Positions 1-8,018 are shown, counted from the first letter of the stretch. The stretch: DNA of 43,917 nt from Bacillota bacterium (GCA_023415055.1 JAEZLZ010000064.1:1-43917); one strand, 5' to 3'. The notes: a model not told the origin generated them from the letters alone. A program made the numbers and translations.

Positions 1-126
1 AAAGGTTTACAGAAGTTGTCTGCATAACGTAATGCTGTAGAAAGAAGAATGTCGGAAAGCCGTATGAGGGAGAACCTCACGTACGGTTTGATGAGGGGCG
101 GGTGAAATTTCACCCGCCTACTCTAT
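1..126 (+). mobile_element. 3' end of a group II intron (domains V and VI)
   Basis: Positions 57-89 match the conserved domain V hairpin: AGC at the 5' side of the stem, the GCCGTATGAGG arm, a GAGA-like loop and the CCTCACGTACGGT arm. Positions 90-126 fold as domain VI, with the GGCGGGTG/CACCCGCC stem and the typical CCTACTCTAT end that carries the branch-point A. The intron should therefore end at 126. The reverse-transcriptase/maturase ORF and the 5' domains lie outside the window. The intron points toward the 3' end of the convergent rubrerythrin-like gene, 31 bases away. Confidence 0.85.
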
Positions 127-157
127 CATAGGCGCGCTCGCATTTCAATAGCAATAG

Positions 158-685
158 TTATGTAAACAGTTCATAGTAGCCTTGTGGATAGCCGCAAATC
201 GGACATACCTCAGGGGCACATAATCCGCTTAAGATATTGCCGCATCCAAGACAGATCCATAATCTTTCTTCATCCTTACAGAATAAGGTGTTGTTTTGCA
301 TATCAGTTAAGTAGGTTTGAAGTGTGTAATTGTGATTCAATTTTATATTAGCGATACCGCTGAATAAGGAAGCGATATCACTGTAGCCCTCTTCCATGGC
401 AATTCTAGAGAAATTACGGTACATCGTATTTCCTGCATACAACTCGTTTTCTGCAGCCTCAGCCAGGTTTTGCTGTGTATTTTGTTCACCGCCGTTGATA
501 AGATTTCGTAGCCTTTCTGAAACAAATCTGTCATTTCTTGATAATGTATCAAACGTAAAACTAATGCCCAATAACACTTCTTGTCTCGCTTTTATACTGA
601 AAATATCGTATTTCGTCTTAGCCTGTGCTTCAAACTCAAAGGCGCTTTGTAGATTGCGATATGTTTTACTTTGCTGAAAATCCAT
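158..685 (-). CDS. Rubrerythrin-like protein with degenerate ferritin-like domain and C-terminal rubredoxin knuckle
   Basis: A 175-residue protein. The start ATG at 685 is chosen because GGAG lies 6 bases upstream; the longer frame to 721 has no such site. Residues about 8-140 follow the rubrerythrin four-helix pattern, with FEFEAQAKTKY in helix A and ENELYAGNTMY in helix C. Residues about 142-170 form a rubredoxin-type domain with two CxxC pairs (CLGC and CPIC). Rubrerythrins reduce peroxide in anaerobes using a di-iron site plus Fe(SCys)4. By my hand alignment several di-iron ligands are missing here: the ExxH of helix B is gone, the second Glu of helix C is Ala, and the Glu of the helix D ExxH is Lys. 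The rubredoxin site looks intact. Peroxidase activity is therefore doubtful; an electron carrier or structural role is possible. Confidence 0.8.
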   Translation of the reverse strand: MDFQQSKTYRNLQSAFEFEAQAKTKYDIFSIKARQEVLLGISFTFDTLSRNDRFVSERLRNLINGGEQNTQQNLAEAAENELYAGNTMYRNFSRIAMEEGYSDIASLFSGIANIKLNHNYTLQTYLTDMQNNTLFCKDEERLWICLGCGNILSGLCAPEVCPICGYPQGYYELFT

Positions 686-729
686 AGAAATCTCCATTCT
701 GCCGCAGATCCGTAAATTCATGATTGAAA

Positions 730-777
730 AACTCTATTACTCAATACATGAATAATAACTCTATTTACAATACATGA
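730..777. repeat. Imperfect direct repeat, two copies
   Basis: Positions 730-751 and 757-777 share AACTCTATT followed by CAATACATGA, with one small indel between them. They lie 45-90 bases upstream of the rubrerythrin-like start codon, so they may be a paired regulator site for that gene. No regulator can be named. Confidence 0.45.
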
Positions 778-952
778 TGTTGGCAGCAGAACAAATTCAC
801 TCCTCGCCGTGCTTTACATTATTTTATGCGGGATTATTTTTAATGTGAATCGTACACTGCCTAAAAAAACAGTGGAGGATCAATTTACTTCTATGGAATG
901 GGAAAAATTTCTGCAGCATAGCATTAATTTGCTGATTGAAATATTAATATAA
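752..952 (+). pseudogene. Possible C-terminal remnant of a regulator gene (TetR-like tail?)
   Basis: An open frame of 66 codons runs from the TGA at 749-751 to the TAA at 950-952. It has no ribosome site and no plausible start, and its only ATG is near the end. The encoded peptide has a hydrophobic stretch (LLAVLYIILCGIIFNV) and an amphipathic end (EWEKFLQHSINLLIEIL) of the kind that ends TetR-family proteins. The assignment is weak: this could be chance open frame. The rest of the 686-1134 gap holds the promoter at 965-993 and nothing else I recognise. Confidence 0.25.
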
Positions 953-964
953 TTGTGAGTTTTT

Positions 965-993
965 TTGACATAGATTATAAAATAATCTATAAT
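965..993 (+). promoter_or_regulatory. Consensus sigma-A promoter overlapped by a perfect palindrome
   Basis: TTGACA (965-970) and TATAAT (988-993) are separated by exactly 17 bases. A perfect inverted repeat, ATAGATTAT-aaa-ATAATCTAT (970-990), fills the spacer and overlaps the -10 box, which is the placement of a repressor operator. No plus-strand gene follows directly: downstream lie the tRNA (minus strand) and then the gene at 1359, so the natural target is not evident. Confidence 0.7.
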
Positions 994-1095
994 AATGTAA
1001 TAATACGAATAGGTAGATTCTTGCTGAAGTTCTACTGGAATGAAGTAAATTGAATTGACAGAGAATATGTTTGAATGATTGGATAAGAAACCATG

Positions 1096-1129
1096 AAAAA
1101 AAATCCTGCAAACCTAATGGTTTACAGGA
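1096..1129 (-). terminator. Intrinsic terminator of tRNA-Leu
   Basis: Read on the minus strand, TCCTGTAAACC-atta-GGTTTGCAGGA forms an 11-bp stem with one G-U pair and is followed by eight T residues. It begins 6 bases after the tRNA 3' end. Confidence 0.9.
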
Positions 1130-1134
1130 TCAAG

Positions 1135-1217
1135 TGCGGATGGAGGGACTCGAACCCTCACACCCTCGCGAGTGGCAGATTTTGAGTCTGCTGCGTCTGC
1201 CATTCCGCCACATCCGC
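1135..1217 (-). tRNA. tRNA-Leu (anticodon CAA)
   Basis: The minus strand folds as a class II tRNA of 83 nt. The acceptor stem is GCGGATG/CATCCGC with discriminator A. The anticodon stem GCAGA/TCTGC closes the loop CTCAAAA, giving anticodon CAA. A long variable arm (CCACTCGCGAGGGTG) and the T arm AGGGTTCGAGTCCCT follow. The 3' CCA is not encoded (CTTG follows the discriminator). It decodes UUG. Confidence 0.95.
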
Positions 1218-1233
1218 ATTTGTGACGAGGTTT

Positions 1234-1262
1234 ATTCTAACACAATTAATATTACTTTTCAA
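1234..1262 (-). promoter_or_regulatory. Promoter of tRNA-Leu
   Basis: On the minus strand, TTGAAA (1262-1257) and TAGAAT (1239-1234) are 17 bases apart. Transcription would start around 1227, about ten bases before the mature tRNA 5' end. Confidence 0.7.
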
Positions 1263-1358
1263 GTATCAAAATAATTTTTTGTTTCATATTAAACCGGTCT
1301 TATGATATAACAGAAAGTGCGCTATAAAATAACTTCGTTTATGAAGGAGCTGAAGGAT

Positions 1359-1841
1359 ATGACTTGTAATAAGGCACAGAGCTTGATAACACCCTTTATA
1401 AATAATAAATTATCCTTGAAGGAACTGGAGGATTTTATCAATCACGTCAGCTCCTGCTCTGTCTGTAGGGAGGAACTGGAGGTATATTATGCTCTTCTGA
1501 CTGCAATGAAACAGTTGGATGAGGATAAGAATCTATCCTCGGATTTTGGATTGGAGCTCGACCAGAAGATAGAGCGGGCCAGAGAACGAATATTTCATGC
1601 GAAGTTTACATATTACCGCAAAAAAATAATATTATTTTTAACTATGATTATACTGGCTTTTATACTTAGTATCGGGTATGCTGGTAAGAGTTCTCAGGAA
1701 AACATTGTGAAGGAAAGTGATTTTCGGTTACGCAAGGTCTTCCGGACACAGATGGACATTGATTATGAGGCGATGCTCAGAGATTATCAAAAGCAGAAAG
1801 GTCTGTTTCCGTTTACGACGATGGAGGATAATACTCCTTGA
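1359..1841 (+). CDS. Zinc-finger, single-span membrane protein (anti-sigma-factor-like)
   Basis: A 160-residue protein. The ATG at 1359 is preferred because AAGGAG lies 9 bases upstream; the in-frame ATG at 1341 has no ribosome site. Residues about 33-42 hold HVSSCSVCRE, the HxxxCxxC motif of the zinc-binding anti-sigma domain. A membrane segment (IILFLTMIILAFILSIGYAG) lies near residues 90-110, followed by a charged extracytoplasmic tail of about 50 residues. Such proteins bind and hold ECF sigma factors at the membrane. No sigma gene is adjacent (polA follows), so the partner is unknown. A candidate promoter, TTCATA-17-TATAAC, sits just upstream near 1280-1310. Confidence 0.7.
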   Translation: MTCNKAQSLITPFINNKLSLKELEDFINHVSSCSVCREELEVYYALLTAMKQLDEDKNLSSDFGLELDQKIERARERIFHAKFTYYRKKIILFLTMIILAFILSIGYAGKSSQENIVKESDFRLRKVFRTQMDIDYEAMLRDYQKQKGLFPFTTMEDNTP

Positions 1842-1852
1842 TTTTTTTGATC

Positions 1853-1869
1853 AGAGTATACCATACTCT
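1853..1869. promoter_or_regulatory. Short perfect inverted repeat upstream of polA
   Basis: AGAGTAT-acc-ATACTCT lies between the zinc-finger gene and polA. The following T content is too low for a convincing terminator. It could be an operator or a weak hairpin. Confidence 0.35.
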
Positions 1870-1943
1870 TCCTTTATATGACGGTAGTGTGTTATATTAT
1901 TATAAGGATTTGATAGAAATAGAAGAAAGGCAAAGGTATTGAA

Positions 1944-4592
1944 ATGAATAAGAAGATTGTATTAATTGATGGACACAGCATTCTAAACCGGGCCTTTTAC
2001 GGCTTACCCGATATGACCACCTCCAAGGGGGAGCATACCAATGCGGTTTTAGGATTTATTAATATTATGTTTAAGATACTGGAGGAGGAGAAGCCTGATT
2101 ATCTTGGCGTCGCTTTTGATACCCATCATCCTACCTTTCGCCATGAGATGTTTGTGGAATATAAGGGGACTCGTAAGGGCATGCCGGACGAGCTTCGGGA
2201 ACAGGTTCCTGTCATGAAAGAGGTTCTGAAGGCTATGGGAGTTCCGATACTGGAGAAACCGGGTTATGAGGCGGATGATATCCTCGGAACTTTGGCGGCC
2301 AGGTCGGAGAAAGCAGGCGATCTTGTATCTGTAATCTCCGGAGATCGTGATCTATTGCAGCTTGCCAGTGAGAAGATTAAGATCCGCATTCCGAAAACGA
2401 AGAAGACCGGTACGGAAATTGAGGATTATCTTGAACAGGATGTTATGAATATGTATCATGTGACTCCGAAGCAATTCATTGATCTGAAGGGTTTGATGGG
2501 CGATGCCTCGGATAATATTCCGGGTGTACCCGGAGTTGGTGAGAAAACCGCATCTAAATTGATCGAAAATTATCAATCCATCGAAAACATCTATGAGCAT
2601 ATTGAGGAGATGACACCGGGAAAGGTTACCAACTCCTTGAAAGAGAACAAGGAGCTGGCTTTTCTGTCGAAGCAGCTTGCTACTATCTGTGTGGATTGTG
2701 ATATAGAATTTGATCTTGAGAAAGCAATTCTAACGAATCTGTATAATGAAGAAGTGTATCACCTGTTTAAACGTCTGGAGTTTAAGAATCTTCTTTCCAG
2801 ATTTCAGACGGAAGAAGTCAACCATTCCACAGGAATTGAATCGGGATTTCAGCTGGTTGACGATCTTGGCAAGGCAGAGACAATTTTTTCTGAGCTGGAT
2901 ACGACAGGCGCTAAGCCCATCGGGTTGCAGATAATCGTTGAAAAACAACAGGTGCTTGGGATCTCTCTTTGTATGGAGGAAGAGAAGGTGCAATTTATCC
3001 GATGCACCGGATTTATCACCGGAGAGTATCTTTGTGATAAGGCTGTGAAGCTGGTAAAGAACGGCGCTTTTATTTCCGTGATCGGGCTCAAGGAACAATT
3101 GCCCTATCTTACAGTATGTGAAGAGGATAAGGTCTTTGATGCAGCGATTGCAGCATATCTTCTGAATCCTCTGACAGATACCTATCATTATGACGATATA
3201 GCAAGAGATTACCTGAGTTTGACAGTACCCTCCAGAGAAGATCTGCTTGGTAAGACCTCGCTGACTGAGGCAATGGAGCACAAGGAGGAAGAATTCCTAT
3301 CTTTCGCTTGCTATAGTGCTTATATTGCGATGAAGGCAGGCACGCGACTGAAGAAGCTGTTGGCGGATACCGGTATGCTAACCTTATTTGAGACTGTAGA
3401 GATGCCGCTCATTTATACTCTGTATGATATGGAGGTTAGAGGCATTCGGGTAAATAAAGAGGCTCTGAAGGAGTATGGAGATAATCTTCAGGTCGGTATT
3501 ACACGATTGGAAAAGAATATCTACGAACTGGTAGGGGAGGAATTTAACATCAATTCCCCGAAACAGCTGGGTGTCATCCTTTTTGAAAAGCTTCGGCTGC
3601 CGAACGGCAAGATGACAAAGACCGGTTATTCGACCTCAGCCGATATCCTGGAAAAGCTGCAAAGTGAGCATCCCGTGATAGCGATGATTCTGGAATATCG
3701 TCAACTGACCAAGTTGAAATCCACTTATGCCGACGGATTAGCGGAGTATATTCGTGAGGATGAACGAATTCACGGTAAATTCCATCAGACCATTGCAGCT
3801 ACCGGCCGAATCAGCAGTACGGATCCAAATCTTCAGAATATTCCGATACGAATGGAGTTGGGGAGACAGATACGTAAGGTATTTATCCCGAAGGAGGATT
3901 ATGTGTTTCTGGATGCCGATTATTCACAGATCGAGCTTCGTGTACTGGCTCATATGTCAGGTGACGAGAGATTGATCAATGCTTATAAAGAAGCAAGGGA
4001 TATCCATCGAATTACGGCTTCTGAAGTATTTCACATCCCCTTTGACGAGGTGACACCTGCTCAGAGAAGCAGTGCAAAAGCAGTGAATTTCGGAATTGTT
4101 TATGGAATTAGCTCCTTTGGACTGGGACAGGATCTGAATATTACAAGAAAAGAAGCAGAGCGTTACATTGCCAAGTACTTTGAGACCTATCCGAAGGTGA
4201 AAGAATATCTGGACCGCTTAGTAACAGATGCAAAGGAGATGGGCTTTTGCACCACCCTGTTCGGACGAAGGAGACCTATCCCCGAGTTAACCTCCAGCAA
4301 TTTCATGCAGCGTTCTTTTGGTGAACGTGTTGCAATGAATTCTCCGATTCAAGGAACAGCAGCTGACATCATAAAAATTGCAATGATTCGTGTCAATCAG
4401 CGGCTGAAGAAAGAGAAGCTTCAATCGGCTTTGATATTGCAGATCCATGATGAACTTTTGGTGGAAGTATATAAGGACGAGGTAGAGCAGGTAGCAAATA
4501 TTATGGTAGAGGAGATGCAAGGCGCGGCACAGTTATCCGTTGTATTGGAGGCCGAGGTAAAAGAAGGTAACAATTGGTTCGAGGCAAAATAA
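1944..4592 (+). CDS. polA: DNA polymerase I
   Basis: An 882-residue protein of the usual length, acting in repair and in RNA primer removal at lagging-strand fragments. The N-terminal 5'-3' exonuclease (about 1-290) shows D9, YEADD (109-112), SGDRD (132-136) and MGDASDNIPG (185-194), plus a helix-hairpin-helix GVPGVGEKTASKL. The middle 3'-5' exonuclease-like domain (about 310-470) has no DxE motif at the expected place (IGLQIIVEK), so proofreading is probably lost, as in many Gram-positive enzymes. The polymerase domain carries motif A (DADYSQIELR, D657/D659), motif B (RSSAKAVNFGIVYG) and motif C (QIHDELLVEV, H835-D836). An AAAGG ribosome site precedes the ATG. It is likely co-transcribed with coaE, 46 bases downstream. 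Confidence 0.98.
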   Translation: MNKKIVLIDGHSILNRAFYGLPDMTTSKGEHTNAVLGFINIMFKILEEEKPDYLGVAFDTHHPTFRHEMFVEYKGTRKGMPDELREQVPVMKEVLKAMGVPILEKPGYEADDILGTLAARSEKAGDLVSVISGDRDLLQLASEKIKIRIPKTKKTGTEIEDYLEQDVMNMYHVTPKQFIDLKGLMGDASDNIPGVPGVGEKTASKLIENYQSIENIYEHIEEMTPGKVTNSLKENKELAFLSKQLATICVDCDIEFDLEKAILTNLYNEEVYHLFKRLEFKNLLSRFQTEEVNHSTGIESGFQLVDDLGKAETIFSELDTTGAKPIGLQIIVEKQQVLGISLCMEEEKVQFIRCTGFITGEYLCDKAVKLVKNGAFISVIGLKEQLPYLTVCEEDKVFDAAIAAYLLNPLTDTYHYDDIARDYLSLTVPSREDLLGKTSLTEAMEHKEEEFLSFACYSAYIAMKAGTRLKKLLADTGMLTLFETVEMPLIYTLYDMEVRGIRVNKEALKEYGDNLQVGITRLEKNIYELVGEEFNINSPKQLGVILFEKLRLPNGKMTKTGYSTSADILEKLQSEHPVIAMILEYRQLTKLKSTYADGLAEYIREDERIHGKFHQTIAATGRISSTDPNLQNIPIRMELGRQIRKVFIPKEDYVFLDADYSQIELRVLAHMSGDERLINAYKEARDIHRITASEVFHIPFDEVTPAQRSSAKAVNFGIVYGISSFGLGQDLNITRKEAERYIAKYFETYPKVKEYLDRLVTDAKEMGFCTTLFGRRRPIPELTSSNFMQRSFGERVAMNSPIQGTAADIIKIAMIRVNQRLKKEKLQSALILQIHDELLVEVYKDEVEQVANIMVEEMQGAAQLSVVLEAEVKEGNNWFEAK

Positions 4593-4638
4593 GACATTAC
4601 GTGAATGTCGGATATAACCGACGGAATGGAGATATCAG

Positions 4639-5238
4639 ATGAAGGTGATTGGCTTAACTGGCGGAATCGGCAGCGGAAAATCTCTGGTAGCCAAAATCAT
4701 GAGGGAACAATACGGAGCCTGTGTTATCGATACGGATCGTATCGCAAAAGAGCAGATGGAACCGGGTGGTGCCAGCTACCAGGAAGTGGTGGATTACTTT
4801 GGAGAAGGTATTTTGGCGTCGGACAAAACGATAGACCGAGGAAAACTGTCTGCGGTCGTATTTGAAGACAGCGATAAGAGAAAACGTATCAATGAGATCA
4901 CTCATCCCAAGGTACTGGTAGAAGTACAGCAAACGATTGCAACTCACAGAGAATTAGGGGATACTTCCTACCTGCTGATTGAGACTGCGTTAATGATAGA
5001 ATCCGGTTATGATTTTGTCTGTGATGAGGTATGGTATGTCTATGCACCGGAAGAACACCGCAGAAGATGGCTGAAGGAGGAGCGTGGATACACGGAAGAT
5101 AAGATCGATGCCATCTTTCGCAATCAATGCAAAGCGCAGGAATTTCGTCAACGGTTTCCTAACGTGATAGAGAATATCGGTGATTATCATTGGCTGGAGG
5201 AGCAGGTGAAGCTTTTGCTTAATAGAATAGAATATTAA
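4639..5238 (+). CDS. coaE: Dephospho-CoA kinase
   Basis: A 199-residue protein that catalyses the last step of coenzyme A synthesis, ATP-dependent 3'-phosphorylation of dephospho-CoA in the cytoplasm. The P-loop GGIGSGKS is at residues 8-15. The segment after it (VIDTDRIAKEQ) and the HPKV motif are typical of the family, as is the length. A GGAG site lies upstream of the ATG. It follows polA at short distance and is closed by a strong terminator, so polA-coaE is probably a unit. The polA-coaE neighbourhood is also common in other Firmicutes. Confidence 0.96.
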   Translation: MKVIGLTGGIGSGKSLVAKIMREQYGACVIDTDRIAKEQMEPGGASYQEVVDYFGEGILASDKTIDRGKLSAVVFEDSDKRKRINEITHPKVLVEVQQTIATHRELGDTSYLLIETALMIESGYDFVCDEVWYVYAPEEHRRRWLKEERGYTEDKIDAIFRNQCKAQEFRQRFPNVIENIGDYHWLEEQVKLLLNRIEY

Positions 5239-5249
5239 GAATACCGGTT

Positions 5250-5304
5250 TCCCCTTGCGGCAGCTGCTTTCCTATAGAGTAGCTGATCTGTAAGGGGATT
5301 TTTT
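5250..5304 (+). terminator. Intrinsic terminator after coaE
   Basis: The outer stem TCCCCTT/AAGGGGA and inner stem CAGCTGCT/AGTAGCTG are followed by TTTTTTGTTTT. It is a good rho-independent terminator. Confidence 0.85.
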
Positions 5305-5432
5305 GTTTTACATTATTTTACATAAGACTTCCTGCTTTCAGCACTATATGCAACATAGACGACATTATAAAGGTGTATTTTGATAAATAATGCTGATATA
5401 ATAAAATTAATATGGGAAGGAGGAAATGTAAC

Positions 5433-6686
5433 ATGAAATCTTTTTTAAAAAGTAATCGAATGTCTTTACTTTTATTACTATCAGTGATCGTCGGTGGGGG
5501 TCTTGGGGTAGTGATGGGGCCGGAGGCAAAAGTATTGGAGCCCCTGGGTCAGATCTATTTGAATCTGATGTTTACCTTAATTGTTCCGTTGGTATTTTTC
5601 AGTATAACCTCATCCATCGCGAATATGGGTGCGATGAATCGTCTTGGAAAAATAATCATTAATGTTACTATAATATTCTCAATAACGGCATTGCTGTCAG
5701 GCATTCTATCGATCCTTGGTGTATTTATCTTTCATCCTGGGAAAGACTTGGCAGAGAGTACAATCAGCACGATATTATCCGGCTCCGGTGAAGAGATCGT
5801 GGCTGAGGCAGAGCAGCTTTCCCTACCCTGGCAGCTGGTAAATACAATAACAGTAGGTGATTTTTCAGAACTTTTTTCGAGAAGCAAGATGCTTCCGCTA
5901 ATTCTGTTTGCAGTATTATTCGGAATCTCGGCAGCTATGATCGGTGACAAGGCAAAGCCGGTTAAGGATTTTGTTCAATCTGCTTCTGAAATACTTATGA
6001 AAATGATTAAGATCATTATGTACTATGCGCCGATCGGTCTTGGCTGTTATTTTGCATCGGTCATCGGTCAGCTGGGGACGCAGATACTGGAAGGCTATCT
6101 GAGAGTGTTTTTATTGTATCTGGGACTCTCGGTTGTCAACTACTTCCTGTTCTTCAGTATCTATGCCTATGTGGCAGCAGGAAAGAACGGAGTCATAACC
6201 TTCTGGCGCAATGCGATAGCACCGACGGTAACCGCTTTGGCCACATGCTCAAGTGCAGCGACCATTCCGGTGAACCTGGAGGCGACAAAGAAGATTGGTG
6301 TACCGAAGGATATCGCAGAGACGGTTATTCCACTCGGAGTGAATACCCATAAGGATGGTTCGGTAATTGGTGGGGTATTGAAGGTGGTATTCCTGTTTAC
6401 CTTGTTCGGCAAGGATTTAAATAATATCGGAGCTATTTTGTCCGTTCTGGCAGTCGGCTTTTTGGTAGGAGCTGTCATGGGAGCAATCCCCGGCGGCGGT
6501 TTGATCGGAGAGATGCTGATCATCAGTATCTATGGCTTCCCTGCTGCAGCACTTCCGGTAATCGCAGTGATCAGCACGATTATTGATGCACCGGCGACCG
6601 TACTGAATTCAACGGGTAATACAGTCTGTGCTATGCTGGCGACACGGTTCATTGATGGAAAAGGATGGCTTTCGAAAAAAGAATAA
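5433..6686 (+). CDS. SLC1/DAACS-type carrier with altered cation and substrate sites
   Basis: A 417-residue polytopic membrane protein. The start is ATG 5433, because AAGGAGG lies about 9 bases before it; the frame opens at 5412 without such a site. The fold markers of the dicarboxylate/amino acid:cation symporter family are present: the N-terminal segment LMFTLIVPLVFFSI, the re-entrant loop CSSAATIPVNLEA, and paired hairpins before the last helix. The family signature NMDGT in helix 7 reads HKDGS (306-310). In helix 8 the substrate Arg is Ala388 and the second conserved Asp is Asn396, while the first Asp (385) and Asn392 are kept. Family membership is clear but Na+/glutamate transport is not. 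Substrate and coupling ion are unknown. The gene appears monocistronic. Confidence 0.88.
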   Translation: MKSFLKSNRMSLLLLLSVIVGGGLGVVMGPEAKVLEPLGQIYLNLMFTLIVPLVFFSITSSIANMGAMNRLGKIIINVTIIFSITALLSGILSILGVFIFHPGKDLAESTISTILSGSGEEIVAEAEQLSLPWQLVNTITVGDFSELFSRSKMLPLILFAVLFGISAAMIGDKAKPVKDFVQSASEILMKMIKIIMYYAPIGLGCYFASVIGQLGTQILEGYLRVFLLYLGLSVVNYFLFFSIYAYVAAGKNGVITFWRNAIAPTVTALATCSSAATIPVNLEATKKIGVPKDIAETVIPLGVNTHKDGSVIGGVLKVVFLFTLFGKDLNNIGAILSVLAVGFLVGAVMGAIPGGGLIGEMLIISIYGFPAAALPVIAVISTIIDAPATVLNSTGNTVCAMLATRFIDGKGWLSKKE

Positions 6687-6719
6687 TATAAATTAACAGT
6701 AAAATCAGGTTAATAACAG

Positions 6720-6757
6720 GGAGGCAGCATGGTCAAGGATGGCACAGGCTGCCTTCC
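6720..6757 (+). terminator. Hairpin after the SLC1-type carrier gene
   Basis: GGAGGCAGC pairs with GCTGCCTTCC across a 19-base loop. The tail TTCCTTCGTTAT is only moderately U-rich, so termination is likely but not certain. Confidence 0.55.
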
Positions 6758-6787
6758 TTCGTTATGTCCTATGGTTAAGAAAATTTC

Positions 6788-6816
6788 TTGACAAAATGTA
6801 AGAAATGAGGGATACT
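6788..6816 (+). promoter_or_regulatory. Candidate promoter for the walJ-like gene
   Basis: TTGACA (6788-6793) lies 17 bases before GATACT (6811-6816). Transcription would begin about 80 bases upstream of the ATG at 6903. Confidence 0.5.
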
Positions 6817-6902
6817 CAGTTAGAATAGTGCGAATTGTGAACAATCACAAAATGAACTACAACAATGAGATACATAGATTATGATAGAATAGGAAGAATA
6901 CT

Positions 6903-7694
6903 ATGAAGTTATGCAGTATTGCGAGCGGCAGCAGTGGAAACTGCATCTATGTCGGTAGTCAAAATACAAATTTATTGGTAGATGCCGGAATCAGTGCAAA
7001 ACGGATTGAAAACGGATTAAACGGAATAGACATTCTGCCGGATACTATACAGGGAATATTAATCACGCATGAGCATTCAGATCATGTCTCCGGACTGGGA
7101 ATACTTGCACGAAGATATCACATACCGATCTATGCTACCTACGAGACAGCCAGAGCAATCGATCAGATTAAAAGTATAGGTGATATTCCTCAGGAATTAT
7201 ACCGTTTTGTTAAGCCGAATGAGACCTTTATGATAAATGATATCTGTGTGGAACCCTTTGCAACCTCTCATGATGCCGCCAATCCGGTCTGCTATACGAT
7301 GCAGTCTGAGGGGCATAAGATTGGGTTTGCGACTGATTTGGGAAAGTATGACGATTATATCATATCCATGCTGGAAAACTCGGAGCTTTTATTCTTGGAA
7401 GCAAATCATGATGTAAATATGCTTATGGTCGGTAAATATCCGTATTATTTAAAACAGAGAATCTTAGGGGATAGGGGGCACCTCTCCAATGATACCTCTG
7501 CAGATCTGATCAGCAGACTGATCCATCCAAGATTACAGCATATATTTTTAGCGCATCTAAGCAAGGAAAATAACTATGAAGAATTGGCTTATGAAACGGT
7601 TTGCTGTGAGCTATCGAACCGTGGCAGCAATTTTTCTTCAAAAAGCGTGAGTGTTGCCCATCGGGATCAGCCATCCTGTATGGTAGCCATATAA
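6903..7694 (+). CDS. walJ: Metallo-beta-lactamase-fold hydrolase, WalJ/YycJ family
   Basis: A 263-residue cytoplasmic protein. It starts MKLCSIASGSSGN, as the YycJ/WalJ family does, and carries the metal motif THEHSDH at 55-61, later His residues (ATSHD) and an acidic metal-ligand position in GFATDLG. The family is a predicted DNA exonuclease/phosphodiesterase tied to coordination of cell-wall metabolism and DNA replication. In Bacillus and relatives it sits in the walRK operon, but here there is no WalRK. The ACT-domain gene follows after 14 bases with its own GGAGG site, suggesting co-transcription. The symbol rests on family resemblance. Confidence 0.85.
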   Translation: MKLCSIASGSSGNCIYVGSQNTNLLVDAGISAKRIENGLNGIDILPDTIQGILITHEHSDHVSGLGILARRYHIPIYATYETARAIDQIKSIGDIPQELYRFVKPNETFMINDICVEPFATSHDAANPVCYTMQSEGHKIGFATDLGKYDDYIISMLENSELLFLEANHDVNMLMVGKYPYYLKQRILGDRGHLSNDTSADLISRLIHPRLQHIFLAHLSKENNYEELAYETVCCELSNRGSNFSSKSVSVAHRDQPSCMVAI

Positions 7695-7708
7695 GGAGGG
7701 ACTAGTTT

Positions 7709-7981
7709 ATGAAACGAACCGTGATTACTGTAGTAGGAAAGGATACCGTAGGTATCATAGCGAAGGTATGTACTTATCTTGCCAACAATCGTATCAATAT
7801 TCTTGATATCTCACAGACAATTGTACAGGGATTTTTTAACATGATGATGATTGTGGACATGTCTGGAGCAAGTAAGGATTTTGAAATTATATCCGATGAG
7901 CTGGAGGAACTTGGCACAGAGATCGGTGTAATTATCAAGACACAGCGCGAGGACATTTTTGATAAGATGCATCGCATCTAG
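7709..7981 (+). CDS. ACT domain-containing protein (UPF0237 family)
   Basis: A 90-residue protein that is essentially one ACT domain. The beta-alpha-beta start TVITVVGKDTVGIIAKV and the later DISQTIVQGFFNMMMIVD are typical of the UPF0237 family, whose members probably sense small molecules. The gene lies 37 bases before the DUF711 gene. The ACT/DUF711 pair is a conserved two-gene unit in many Firmicutes, and a regulatory or ligand-sensing role for the partner is likely but unproven. AAGGAGG precedes the ATG. Confidence 0.92.
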   Translation: MKRTVITVVGKDTVGIIAKVCTYLANNRINILDISQTIVQGFFNMMMIVDMSGASKDFEIISDELEELGTEIGVIIKTQREDIFDKMHRI

Positions 7982-8018
7982 AGTGCTTCCCGCAGCTTAT
8001 GACAGAATGGAGATTAGT

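Noticed and set aside
1071..1274. A plus-strand frame across the tRNA-Leu gene
   Set aside because: It is the complement of a well folded tRNA and its terminator, so it is not a protein gene.
4605..4865. A plus-strand open frame overlapping the start of coaE
   Set aside because: It is a shadow frame of coaE; it lacks a ribosome site and recognisable domains, while coaE in the other frame is a clear family member.
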